A stretch of DNA of 23,223 bases from Citromicrobium sp. (lineage in GTDB: Bacteria; Pseudomonadota; Alphaproteobacteria; Sphingomonadales; Sphingomonadaceae): contig QFNA01000010.1 of assembly GCA_003248395.1 (NCBI GenBank), positions 1-23,223 on the forward strand, in the 5' to 3' direction. Below, piece after piece: positions 15,406 to 23,048 of the stretch (positions are counted from its first letter, which is position 1; each line of letters opens with the position of its first letter). Made by a program: the position numbers and the translations under genes. The notes under the pieces were generated by a model. The model was not told the origin of the DNA. It ran no database searches and saw only the letters and a list, made by a program, of their open reading frames with translations.

Positions 15406-15962
15406 CAAGCGCGGTGCTCCCCGAAGGCGAGACTCCGCCGGCGATCGATCCCGGCCTGTTCCGCGTCGCCATGGGCCAGTTCCCAACCGGAGTTGCGATC
15501 ATCTCGACCCTGGACGGGGAGGGGAGGCCCTACGGCCTCACCGTCAGCTCCTTCGCCTCGCTGTCGCTGGAGCCGCCGCTGGTGCAGTGGAGCCTTCGCC
15601 GCAGCGCTTTCTCCTATCCCCTGTTCAGCGAGGCGCGTCATTTCGCGGTGAATATCCTTTCCGACGATCAGGAGGCGGAATCCCGCCGCTTCTGCGCTAG
15701 CGAGGACCGCTTCGCCGGCGCCGCCTGCGAAGCCGGCCTGTTCGGGCTACCTCTGCTCCAGGGCGCGCTTGCCTGGATCGAATGCGAGCGGGTCAACGAA
15801 TATGCCGGCGGGGACCATGCCGTCTTTGTCGGGCAGGTGCTTCGCGTCCGCCACTGGCCGAAGCGGCCGCTGCTGCACTGGCAAGGAAAATATCATCGTC
15901 TATCGCGGGAATGGACCCCGACGCAGGGGGCCGAGGGCCGCGTCATGGGGAGCAGTCAATGA
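15402..15962 (+). CDS. Flavin reductase, HpaC-type small component
   Basis: 186 residues of the flavin reductase-like (FMN-binding split barrel) family. Motifs: F-R-V-A-M-G-Q-F-P-T-G-V-A-I-I-S-T, then Y-G-L-T-V-S-S-F-A-S-L-S-L-E-P-P-L-V, and near the end G-G-D-H-A-V-F-V-G-Q-V. It supplies reduced FAD from NAD(P)H to the HpaB-type oxygenase. The ATG overlaps the oxygenase stop by 4 bases, and its stop overlaps the hydrolase start (15959-15962). The C-terminal ~20 residues after W-Q-G-K-Y-H are variable. Confidence 0.93.
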   Translation: MTSAVLPEGETPPAIDPGLFRVAMGQFPTGVAIISTLDGEGRPYGLTVSSFASLSLEPPLVQWSLRRSAFSYPLFSEARHFAVNILSDDQEAESRRFCASEDRFAGAACEAGLFGLPLLQGALAWIECERVNEYAGGDHAVFVGQVLRVRHWPKRPLLHWQGKYHRLSREWTPTQGAEGRVMGSSQ

Positions 15963-16837
15963 GCCATCAAAGCATCTGGTCCGACCTCATCGGGCTCGAA
16001 TTCCGCCAGGGCTATGTCGATGCCGACGGCGTCCGTACCCGCTATCTGATGAGCGGATCCGAGGACAAGCCGCTGCTCCTCCTCCTCCACGGCACCGGCG
16101 GCCATGCCGAAGCCTATGTCCGCAACCTTCGCGCCCATGGCGAGCATTTCTGGACCGTCGCCTTCGATAGCGTCGGGCACGGCTATAGCGACAAGCCGGC
16201 GATCGATTACCAGATCCCGCAATATGCCGCCCACGCCCTCGCCGTGATGAAGGCGCTCGGCCGCTCCAGCGCGCTGATCTCGGGGGAATCGCTCGGCGGC
16301 TGGATCGCCAGCTACATCGCCATCCACCACCCCGAGGCGGTCGATCGGGTGGTGCTCAACACCACCGGCGGCTGGACCGCGCATCCCGAGGTGATGGAGC
16401 GGATAAAGACGCTGTCGATGCGCGCGGTGGAGCAGCCCGACTGGGAATTCATCCGCAACCGGCTCGAAATGCTGATGCACGATCCCGCCAAGGTCCATGA
16501 CGATCTCATCGCCACCCGCCAGACAGTCTATTCGCAGCCCGGCTATGCCGAGGTAATGCGCAGCATCCTCTGCCTGCAGGAGATGGAGATCCGCCGCCGC
16601 AACATGTTCACGGCCGAGGATTATGCGCGGATCGAGGCGCCGGCGCTGGTGCTCTGGACGTCGCACGATCCCACCGCCACGCCGACCGAGGGCAAGCAGA
16701 TCGCCGACATGATCCCGGGCGCCCAGTTCGTCGTGATGCCGGAATGCGGCCACTGGCCGCAGTTCGAGGACCCCGAGACGTTCAACCGCATCCACATCGA
16801 TTTCCTGCTCGGCCACCGGGTCGAGACGCTCGGCTGA
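15959..16837 (+). CDS. mhpC: Meta-cleavage product C-C hydrolase, MhpC/BphD-like alpha/beta hydrolase
   Basis: Hydrolyses the C-C bond of the ring-opened vinylogous diketone, giving 2-hydroxypenta-2,4-dienoate and an acid. 292 residues. The catalytic triad is readable: Ser111 in G-E-S-L-G-G, Asp237 in W-T-S-H-D-P-T and His265 in E-C-G-H-W-P-Q-F. The oxyanion region is L-L-H-G-T-G-G-H. The nucleophile elbow has Glu where MhpC and BphD usually have Asn. ATG 15959 is chosen because it makes ATGA with the reductase stop; the open frame extends further upstream only as an overlap. It ends in TGATG with the dioxygenase. Confidence 0.88.
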   Translation: MSHQSIWSDLIGLEFRQGYVDADGVRTRYLMSGSEDKPLLLLLHGTGGHAEAYVRNLRAHGEHFWTVAFDSVGHGYSDKPAIDYQIPQYAAHALAVMKALGRSSALISGESLGGWIASYIAIHHPEAVDRVVLNTTGGWTAHPEVMERIKTLSMRAVEQPDWEFIRNRLEMLMHDPAKVHDDLIATRQTVYSQPGYAEVMRSILCLQEMEIRRRNMFTAEDYARIEAPALVLWTSHDPTATPTEGKQIADMIPGAQFVVMPECGHWPQFEDPETFNRIHIDFLLGHRVETLG

Positions 16838-17775
16838 TGCCCTTCGCTCTCGCCTGCGCCTCCCACTCGCCGGTAATGCTGGACGGCACGCTGGCGGAGG
16901 AGGCGGTCTGCGCGGCGGTGCGGGCGTCCTTCGATCGGATGCGGGCGCTGGTGGAGGCGTTCGAGCCGGACCTCATCGTCCAATTCTCGCCCGATCATTT
17001 CCACGGTTTCAGCTACGCGCTGATGCCGAGCTTCTGCGTCGGCGCCGAGGCCCGCTCCTATGGCGACTGGTCGACGCGGGCCGAGGCGCTGCCGGTCGAC
17101 AAGGCCAGCGCGCTGGCGCTTCTCGACGCGGTCCGCGCCGCCGACATCGACGCTGCCCTTTCCTACGACATGGTGGTCGATCATGGCTTCGTCCAATTGT
17201 GGGAGATGCTGTTCGGCCGCGCCGACCTCTACCCTCTCGTCCCGATTTTCGTGAACTGCGCCGCGCCGCCTTTGCCCACCTACAGGCGGGCAAGGCTTCT
17301 CGGCGAGGCGGTGGGGCGGTTCGCGAGTAGTTCGGGCAAGCGGATCCTGTTCGCCGCCTCGGGCGGATTGTCCCACGATCCGCTCGTCCCGCGCATCGAG
17401 ACCGCGCCGCCCGAGGTCCGCAGCCGCCTGATCGGGGCTAAGATGACGGCGGAGCAGCAGGCCGAGCGGGAAGGGCGGATCGCCACGGTCGCGGCCGCCG
17501 CGGCGAAGGGGGAGGGACCTGTCCGGCCGCTCAACCCCGGCTGGGATGCGGAGGTTCTCGACCTTCTCGAGCGACAGGACTGGGCGACGCTCGACGCCTT
17601 CACCGCCGAGCAGGTCGACGAGGTCGCCGGATCGGGCGCCAACGAGCTGCTCGCCTGGGTCGCGGCGACCGCGGCGATGGCGAGCGAGGGGCCGTTCGAA
17701 GTGGTCCAGCGCGACTATGCCCCGGCGCCCGGGTGGATCGCGGGCGTGGCGCATTTCAGCGCGCGCTCGGTCTGA
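16837..17775 (+). CDS. mhpB: Extradiol dioxygenase, 2,3-dihydroxyphenylpropionate 1,2-dioxygenase (MhpB) family
   Basis: Class III (LigB-type) Fe(II) extradiol ring-cleavage dioxygenase. 312 residues, against 314 for E. coli MhpB. The sequence is closely parallel to MhpB throughout: C-A-S-H-S-P-V-M, F-S-P-D-H-F-H-G-F, V-V-D-H-G-F-V-Q (catalytic His116), N-C-A-A-P-P-L-P, G-G-L-S-H-D-P (the second catalytic His), L-N-P-G-W-D and W-I-A-G-V-A-H-F-S-A-R. It opens a catechol with a short acid side chain between the 1 and 2 positions. The start ATG overlaps the hydrolase stop (TGATG, 16835-16839). It is the last gene of the operon before the TonB promoter. The substrate may differ from 2,3-dihydroxyphenylpropionate. 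Confidence 0.93.
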   Translation: MPFALACASHSPVMLDGTLAEEAVCAAVRASFDRMRALVEAFEPDLIVQFSPDHFHGFSYALMPSFCVGAEARSYGDWSTRAEALPVDKASALALLDAVRAADIDAALSYDMVVDHGFVQLWEMLFGRADLYPLVPIFVNCAAPPLPTYRRARLLGEAVGRFASSSGKRILFAASGGLSHDPLVPRIETAPPEVRSRLIGAKMTAEQQAEREGRIATVAAAAAKGEGPVRPLNPGWDAEVLDLLERQDWATLDAFTAEQVDEVAGSGANELLAWVAATAAMASEGPFEVVQRDYAPAPGWIAGVAHFSARSV

Positions 17776-17791
17776 AGCTCCGGAAAGGCGC

Positions 17792-17834
17792 TTGACACCC
17801 ATTCGAGGTTTTGCAACATACTCATGCGTATTGT
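17792..17834 (+). promoter_or_regulatory. TonB-receptor promoter with candidate TetR operator
   Basis: A consensus -35 hexamer TTGACA (17792-17797) is followed by a weak -10 candidate CATACT (17817-17822, spacer 19). The operator AACATAC (17815-17821), six bases, GTATTGT (17828-17834) overlaps the -10 region. It matches the site at 11272-11291 in 12 of the 14 fixed half-site bases or better. A repressor bound here would block RNA polymerase. Confidence 0.6.
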
Positions 17835-17922
17835 TTAGCTCGTATCGAGCGTTTCGGTGCGGGGAGATTTGCCCGGAGAGGCATCAGAGAAGGCCCTGAA
17901 GGGGCCGTTGGGGAGAGTGGGA

Positions 17923-20151
17923 ATGCGGTTCCGGACTATGGCGTATACAACAGCCCTTCTTGGCTCGGTCAGCATCGCCTCGATCAGCCACGCCCAGCCC
18001 GCCGCGGACGCGGCCGACCAGCAGGATATGGCCGATCCGGCCGAGGAGCAGGCAACCTCCGACGCCGTCACCACGCCCGCCGCGGCGCCGACCGAAGAGG
18101 CCAAGGCCGGCCTTGAGGACATCGTCGTCACCGCCACGCGGCGCGAGGAGCGTCTCTAGGAGATTCCGGTCACCGTGACCGCGGTCTCGGGCAACAGCAT
18201 CGCCGAGTCCGGCGTCCGCGACGTCCGCACGCTCACCCAGGTGATCCCGAACTTCAACGGCGGCCGCAACCAGAACGTCATGCAGCCGAGCATTCGCGGC
18301 GTCGGCTCGAGCGGCCTCTCGGTCGGCGACGAAGCCAATGTCGCCGTCTATGTCGACGGCGTCTATCAGGGCGATCCCTATTCCACCCAGATCGACCTCG
18401 TTGAAGTCTCCCGCGTCGAGGTGCTTCGCGGCCCGCAGGGCACGGTCTTCGGCCGCAACGCCACCGGCGGCCTGGTCAACGTGATCACGCCGGATCCGAG
18501 CTTCCGGGCCCGCGGCCGTATCGCCGCCCGCTACGGCCGCATGCGCGAGGATGCGAGCGACATCGATCTGCGCGGCTATGTCACCGGCGGCCTCACCGAG
18601 AACATCGCCGCCGATCTCGCGCTCCTCTACCGCAAGAATGACGGCTACATCACCAATCTCAGCGGCGGGGAGCCGTTCGGCGAGACTCGCGTCGCCTCGG
18701 TGTGCGGCAAGCTTCTCTTCGAGCAGGACAATATCAGCGCGGTCGTCACCGCCGCCTATGTCGACACGAATGACGAGACGGCCTCGCAGCAGCCCTTCCA
18801 GGGCAATTCCGCCGGCGCTCCCTTCGCCGGCGTCATCCTCCCGAACCAGCCTTGGGAGGCGTCGCTCAACGCGCTCCCGGTCTCCGACTATAGCCGGCTC
18901 GATCTCTCGCTGCGCACCCGCATCGAGCTCGGCGGCGTAAATCTGGAAACGACCAGCGCCTACATGAAGACTCGGGTCCACCAGGTGGCGGATTCCGACG
19001 CTTCCAATCTCCTGCTCGGCGAGACGTTCATGCGCGTCTTCCCGCGCACGCTGACCCAGGAGATCCGGCTGCTCTCGGCCGGCAACGGCCCGCTCACCTG
19101 GATCGTTGGCGCCTATGGCTATTTCATGGAGGGCACCCAGCCGGTCACCATCGTCAACCGGACCTCTCCGACGGCCCCGGTCGTCCCGACCCTGCTCTCG
19201 CCGAGGGCGGAGACGACCTCCTACTCGGCCTTCGCGGAAGGCACCTACCGCTTCGGCACCTCGCTCTTCCTCACTCTCGGCGGCCGCTACACGACCGAGG
19301 AGCGCCGCTTCTCGCAGAAGGTGAACAACAACCAGCTGCCTTTCGGAATGGCGGAAGCCAATTTCAACAAATTCACCTATCGCGCCGCGCTTCGCTACCA
19401 GTTCACCGACGATGCCAATATCTACGCCAGCTACGGCACGGGCTTCAAAAGCGGCGTCTTCAACACCTTCGGCACGGCGCCCACCGCGGTCGATCCGGAG
19501 ACGATCACGGCGGCCGAGATCGGCATCAAGGCGGATCCCTTGCCTTGGCTCCGCACCAACCTTGCCTTCTTCCACTACAGATATGACGATCTGCAGGCGA
19601 CCGCCCGGGCGACCACTGGCGCGTTCATCCTTCAGAACGCCGCCAAGGCGAAGATCTGGGGCGGCGAGTTCGAAACCACCGCGCAGCCCGTCGACGATCT
19701 CACTCTGCGTCTGGCTCTGGCTTACACCAACGCCAAATATGACGAATTCCCCAACGCCCAGGTGTTCACGCCGCGGCCGACGGGCGGCAACATCGTCGGT
19801 TCGGCGGACGTCGCCGGCAACCAGCTGGTGCGCACGCCCGAATTCACGATCAACGCCGGCGGCAATTATCAGTGGGACATGGCCGGCGGGCGCGGGCATC
19901 TGGCCGGCAATCTTTTCCGCAGCTCGCGGGTGTATTATGACTATCTGAACGCGCTCTCGCAGGATCCCTATACGATCCTGTCGGGCGAGCTCGGCTGGAC
20001 CACGGCCGACGAGCAGCTGACCCTCCGGCTCTTCGCCAGCAACCTGACCAACGCCAAGGTCGCGCAGCAGATCTCGCCGGGGCCGCAGGGCACCTACATC
20101 ATCTACGAGCGCCCCCGCCGCGTCGGCGTCGGCCTCGAATATCGTTTCTAA
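17923..20151 (+). pseudogene. TonB-dependent outer-membrane receptor interrupted by an amber codon
   Basis: An intact receptor would be about 742 residues. A signal peptide (M-R-F-R-T-M-A-Y-T-T-A-L-L-G-S-V ending S-H-A-Q) is followed by an Ala/Asp/Glu-rich linker and the TonB-box region E-D-I-V-V-T-A-T-R-R-E-E-R-L. The plug domain follows (I-R-G-V-G-S-S, V-Y-V-D-G-V-Y, R-V-E-V-L-R-G-P-Q-G-T-V-F-G-R-N-A-T-G-G), then a long beta-barrel ending G-L-E-Y-R-F with a terminal Phe. At 18157-18159 TAG stands where relatives have CAG (R-E-E-R-L-Q-E-I-P-V-T), in the same frame. Either a single C-to-T change has killed the gene, the codon is suppressed, or it is a sequencing error. The start ATG 17923 follows GGGAG. 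Transport of the catabolic substrate across the outer membrane is inferred from context. Confidence 0.9.
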
Positions 20152-20158
20152 CTGATGG

Positions 20159-20190
20159 GCTCGTTCGCGGTAGCTTGACCGTGAACGAGC
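20159..20190 (+). terminator. Strong hairpin after the TonB receptor, overlapping reductase start codons
   Basis: GCTCGTTCGCGGT (20159-20171) pairs with ACCGTGAACGAGC (20178-20190) over 13 positions with one G-T wobble and a 6-base loop. It begins 8 bases after the receptor stop. No T-run follows. Two of the candidate reductase start codons (20175 and 20181) lie within the hairpin, so it may limit translation as well as transcription. Confidence 0.5.
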
Positions 20191-21434
20191 CTAAAGACAC
20201 CAGGGTGATCCGGACCGTCGCCATCATCGGCGCCAGCCTAGCCGGCGCCCGGGCCGCCGAAACTCTGCGCGCGCGGGGCTTCGACGGCCGGGTCCTGCTG
20301 ATCGGCGAGGAGCCCTGGCTCCCCTATCAGCGGCCGCCGCTCTCCAAAGACTATCTGTGGCCGGGCGGGGACGAATCGGCGATCCTGCTCCGCCCCGCCG
20401 ACTGGTATGAAGCCAATCGCATTGAGGCGCGGCTCGGGGTCAAGGCCGAGAGACTAGACCTCCGCGCCCGAGAAGTCCGCCTTTCCGACGGAAGCGATGT
20501 CCAGGCCGACGCCTTCCTCCTCGCGACCGGCTCGCGGCCGCGGCGGCTGCCCGCGCTGGAGGGCGCGGCCAACGTCCATTATCTTCGCACTCGCGATGAC
20601 GCCGCTCGGCTCGCCGGGGCCCTGACTCCGGGCGCGCGAATCCTCGTCGTCGGGATGGGCGTGATCGGCGCGGAGGTCGCCGCCACCGCGACCCGGGCCG
20701 GCGCCCGCGTGGTGGCGGTCGAACCGGCGCCGACGCCGATGCTGCGCAGCTTCGGCAGCGTTGCCGGCGCCTGGCTCGCCCGCGCCCATGCCGAGCGCGG
20801 CGTCGAGGCGCATTTCGGCCGTATGCCGGAGCGTTTCGAGCGGGAAGGGGGCCTCGTCCGCGGCGTTACGCTGGACGGCGGCGAGCGGTTCGATCGCGAC
20901 GCCGTCGTCGTCGGAATCGGCGTCGAGCCCGCCGACGAGCTCGCCCGCGAGGCGGGGCTCGACGTCGACAACGGCATTCTCGTCGACCGCCGCTCGGCCA
21001 CGTCCTGCCCCTTCGTCTATGCGGCCGGCGACGTCGCCAACCAGCCCGGCTTCTTCGGCGGCCGCGCCCGCCTGGAGACCTTCCACAACGCCGCCGCCCA
21101 GGCCGAGGCCGCCGCCGCGGCCATGCTCGGCGAGGATGTCGACGCCTGCCAGCCCTGCAGCTTCTGGTCGGACCAATATGATTTCAACATCCAGTCGGCG
21201 GGCCGGGTTCGCGACGAATGCCGCGCCGTCGTCCGCGGCAGCGTCTCCGACGGCGATTTCACCCTCTTCTATCTCGCCGACGACCTATTGGAGGGCGTCG
21301 TCACCGTGAACCGCCCGGCCGACATGGCCGTCGCCAAGCGGATGATCCCCGCGCGCAGGGCCTTCGATCCCGCCGCCCTCGCCGACTCCTCGGTGCCGCT
21401 CAGGTCGCTCCTCGCCAAGCCGGCGTCTTCCTGA
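20181..21434 (+). CDS. NAD(P)H-dependent ferredoxin reductase (BphA4/HcaD-type FAD protein)
   Basis: Passes electrons from NADH through FAD to a [2Fe-2S] ferredoxin. About 417 residues. The FAD-binding motif I-I-G-A-S-L-A-G-A-R-A-A-E lies near the N-terminus, followed by P-Y-Q-R-P-P-L-S-K. The NAD motif V-V-G-M-G-V-I-G-A-E-V-A is near residue 155, and Y-A-A-G-D-V-A-N with F-W-S-D-Q-Y-D completes the family pattern. A C-terminal reductase domain is present. Start choices are TTG 20175, GTG 20181 and GTG 20205; none has a clear Shine-Dalgarno. The codons between 20175 and 20205 are A/T-richer than the gene, so 20205 (just before I-R-T-V-A-I-I-G) is quite possible. The likely partner is the Rieske ferredoxin at 9179-9511. 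Confidence 0.9.
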   Translation: MNEPKDTRVIRTVAIIGASLAGARAAETLRARGFDGRVLLIGEEPWLPYQRPPLSKDYLWPGGDESAILLRPADWYEANRIEARLGVKAERLDLRAREVRLSDGSDVQADAFLLATGSRPRRLPALEGAANVHYLRTRDDAARLAGALTPGARILVVGMGVIGAEVAATATRAGARVVAVEPAPTPMLRSFGSVAGAWLARAHAERGVEAHFGRMPERFEREGGLVRGVTLDGGERFDRDAVVVGIGVEPADELAREAGLDVDNGILVDRRSATSCPFVYAAGDVANQPGFFGGRARLETFHNAAAQAEAAAAAMLGEDVDACQPCSFWSDQYDFNIQSAGRVRDECRAVVRGSVSDGDFTLFYLADDLLEGVVTVNRPADMAVAKRMIPARRAFDPAALADSSVPLRSLLAKPASS

Positions 21435-21444
21435 CCCGGGGGCC

Positions 21445-21912
21445 TTAGTCCGTGCCGCCCCGCTCGAACGGAGGCGCCATCGGATAGCCGCGTCCCTCAT
21501 AGTCGAAGCCGCCGAGCTCGAGCAGCGTCAGTGAATGGTCCTGCGGCGAGGCATAATAGGCCCTGATCTCCCGGATCAGCCCGCTCTCGCGGTCGAAGAT
21601 ATACCATTCGTCGCCGCGCAGCACCTGCCCCAGCTTGGTCTTGAAGTGGGTCCACTCGATCACCGCGCGCCCGGTCGCCGGATCCGCGATCACCTGGTCC
21701 ACCGTCCAGATCGATCCCAGCCGCTCCACCGCGTCGACCCATTTGCGCGCGATTGTGTCGGCGCCGCGGAACGGCCCCTCATACATTCCCGGCGGGAAAT
21801 AATGCGTCCCTTCTGGTACGAAGCAGCGCATCATCTTCTCGACGTCCGCTTCGTTGCAGCCGTCGAAATAGGTCCTGATCAATTGCTCCATATGGTCGGT
21901 GGTCAGTTCCAT
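21445..21912 (-). CDS. SnoaL/NTF2-like small protein
   Basis: 155 residues with a cone-like alpha+beta fold pattern: M-E-Q-L-I-R-T-Y-F-D-G-C-N-E-A-D-V-E-K-M, then F-V-P-E-G-T-H-Y-F-P-P-G, G-A-D-T-I-A-R-K-W, V-I-E-W-T-H-F-K-T and I-R-E-I-R-A-Y-Y. This is typical of nuclear transport factor 2/SnoaL-like proteins in aromatic and polyketide catabolic clusters, where the role is often unknown (isomerase, dehydratase or binding). The start at 21912 is set by GAGGAG 5 bases upstream; the frame extends to 22002 without support. It is convergent with the ferredoxin reductase, with only 10 bases between the stops and no terminator. Confidence 0.8.
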   Translation of the reverse strand: MELTTDHMEQLIRTYFDGCNEADVEKMMRCFVPEGTHYFPPGMYEGPFRGADTIARKWVDAVERLGSIWTVDQVIADPATGRAVIEWTHFKTKLGQVLRGDEWYIFDRESGLIREIRAYYASPQDHSLTLLELGGFDYEGRGYPMAPPFERGGTD

Positions 21913-22128
21913 GGCGGCTCCTCGGTCCAGCGACCGGCCTATCATCCGGCTGGTGCGGGCGCAATGGCGGCAAGGGACCCGCTCGCCGGCCTTTTGGGCC
22001 ATTGCAAAGGGGTTGCGAGATGCCGCTTCGCCTCCCCGTTGCGGTCGTGGCTCCCGATCGCGACGCGGTCCCTGAGGACGGGATGGCGGAGAAGGACTGT
22101 AGCACTTCTCGCAAACCGACGTCGTGAT
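21913..22128. other. Intergenic stretch without a recognised gene
   Basis: These 216 bases separate the SnoaL-like gene from the compositionally different hydrolase at 22129. An 8-bp inverted repeat, GCAATGGC (21961-21968) and GCCATTGC (21998-22005), is present. Short open frames here lack ribosome binding sites and codon bias. This is where the base composition shifts, so it may hide a recombination joint. Confidence 0.4.
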
Positions 22129-22950
22129 TCAGTCTCGAAGAAAAGGAATGACGACGTCGAGGAAGCGACTGCGCTTTTCGATCTGCGTCCAATGTCCACA
22201 CTCTCCGAAAACATGAAGTTCCGACCGCTTCAACAGTGCCAAATATCTATAGGCAACGTCGACGGGGATAATCTCGTCTTCACGGCCATGGACGATCAAC
22301 GCCCGGTGCTGAATCGCGCCTATTTGGTCTTCGCGGGTCGCCAGGCGGCTGATACTGGCTTGGCGAGGCTCCGGAAAGAGTCGGGAATAGACCTCAAAGG
22401 CGCCAGGACTGATGCTGGCATTGTGCCGTGATTCGACGATCGCGTCGGTCACGAGCGCAGAATTGTACGCAAACGTTTCGATCAGCTTACGCATGTTCTC
22501 AAGCGATGGCTGATACCCCCACACGGCCTCAAGCCCGGCGGTGATGTGGAACTCGAGGCCTGCCGCACCCATCAGCACGAACCGGTCAACCCGCTCGGGA
22601 TGACGAGCTGCCGTCGCGACACTCAACGCGCCACCGAAGGAGTTGCCGATGAAGGAGGCCTTGTCGACCCCGATCGCATCGAGAAAATCGATGATCTGGC
22701 CGACCCAGACGTCGAGGGTGAAATCAGTGAGGGAGTCGGGCGTTTCGGTGTAGCCGAACCCGACCATGTCGGGCGCATAGACATGGAAATGCTCGGCGAG
22801 CGGGGGGATGATCTGACTCCAGTTGGCGAAAGCCGTCACTCCAGGCCCTGATCCGTGAATAAGGACCAGCGGCGGACCGGAGCCAGCCTCGTGGTAGTTG
22901 GTGTCAATATGGCCGGCGACGATTCTCTTGCCAATTTCTGGGTTAGTCAT
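22129..22950 (-). CDS. Meta-cleavage product hydrolase, DmpD/XylF/TodF-like alpha/beta hydrolase
   Basis: 273 residues. The oxyanion motif L-I-H-G-S-G-P-G-V-T is characteristic of 2-hydroxymuconic semialdehyde and related ring-fission hydrolases. The triad is Ser104 in G-N-S-F-G-G, Asp225 in H-G-R-E-D-E-I-I-P and His253 in E-C-G-H-W. ATG 22950 has AAGGA seven bases upstream. It differs from the hydrolase at 15959 in sequence and in its nucleophile elbow, so the two are not recent duplicates. Base and codon use are visibly more A/T-rich than in the 7-21 kb genes, suggesting a separate origin. It stands alone next to the right IS, pointing inward; no neighbour forms an operon with it. Confidence 0.92.
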   Translation of the reverse strand: MTNPEIGKRIVAGHIDTNYHEAGSGPPLVLIHGSGPGVTAFANWSQIIPPLAEHFHVYAPDMVGFGYTETPDSLTDFTLDVWVGQIIDFLDAIGVDKASFIGNSFGGALSVATAARHPERVDRFVLMGAAGLEFHITAGLEAVWGYQPSLENMRKLIETFAYNSALVTDAIVESRHNASISPGAFEVYSRLFPEPRQASISRLATREDQIGAIQHRALIVHGREDEIIPVDVAYRYLALLKRSELHVFGECGHWTQIEKRSRFLDVVIPFLRD

Positions 22951-23048
22951 TTCCGTCCTTGTTCCTCAAAGCAGCATCCTACTTATTCGGGCATCTCTCC
23001 GATAGAGACATCATGAGCCCTTCCTCTCAGTCCCGATGAACGGGAGCT
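22951..23048. promoter_or_regulatory. Upstream region of the right-hand hydrolase, up to the IS edge
   Basis: 98 bases lie between the hydrolase start and the IS edge. They hold the Shine-Dalgarno (AAGGA on the minus strand) and a small dyad, TCTCT-N5-AGAGA (22994-23008). I see no convincing -35/-10 pair, so expression may depend partly on the IS. Confidence 0.3.

Noticed and set aside
17884..19899. 671-codon open frame on the minus strand
   Set aside because: Antisense shadow of the TonB receptor; no recognisable motif and no ribosome binding site.
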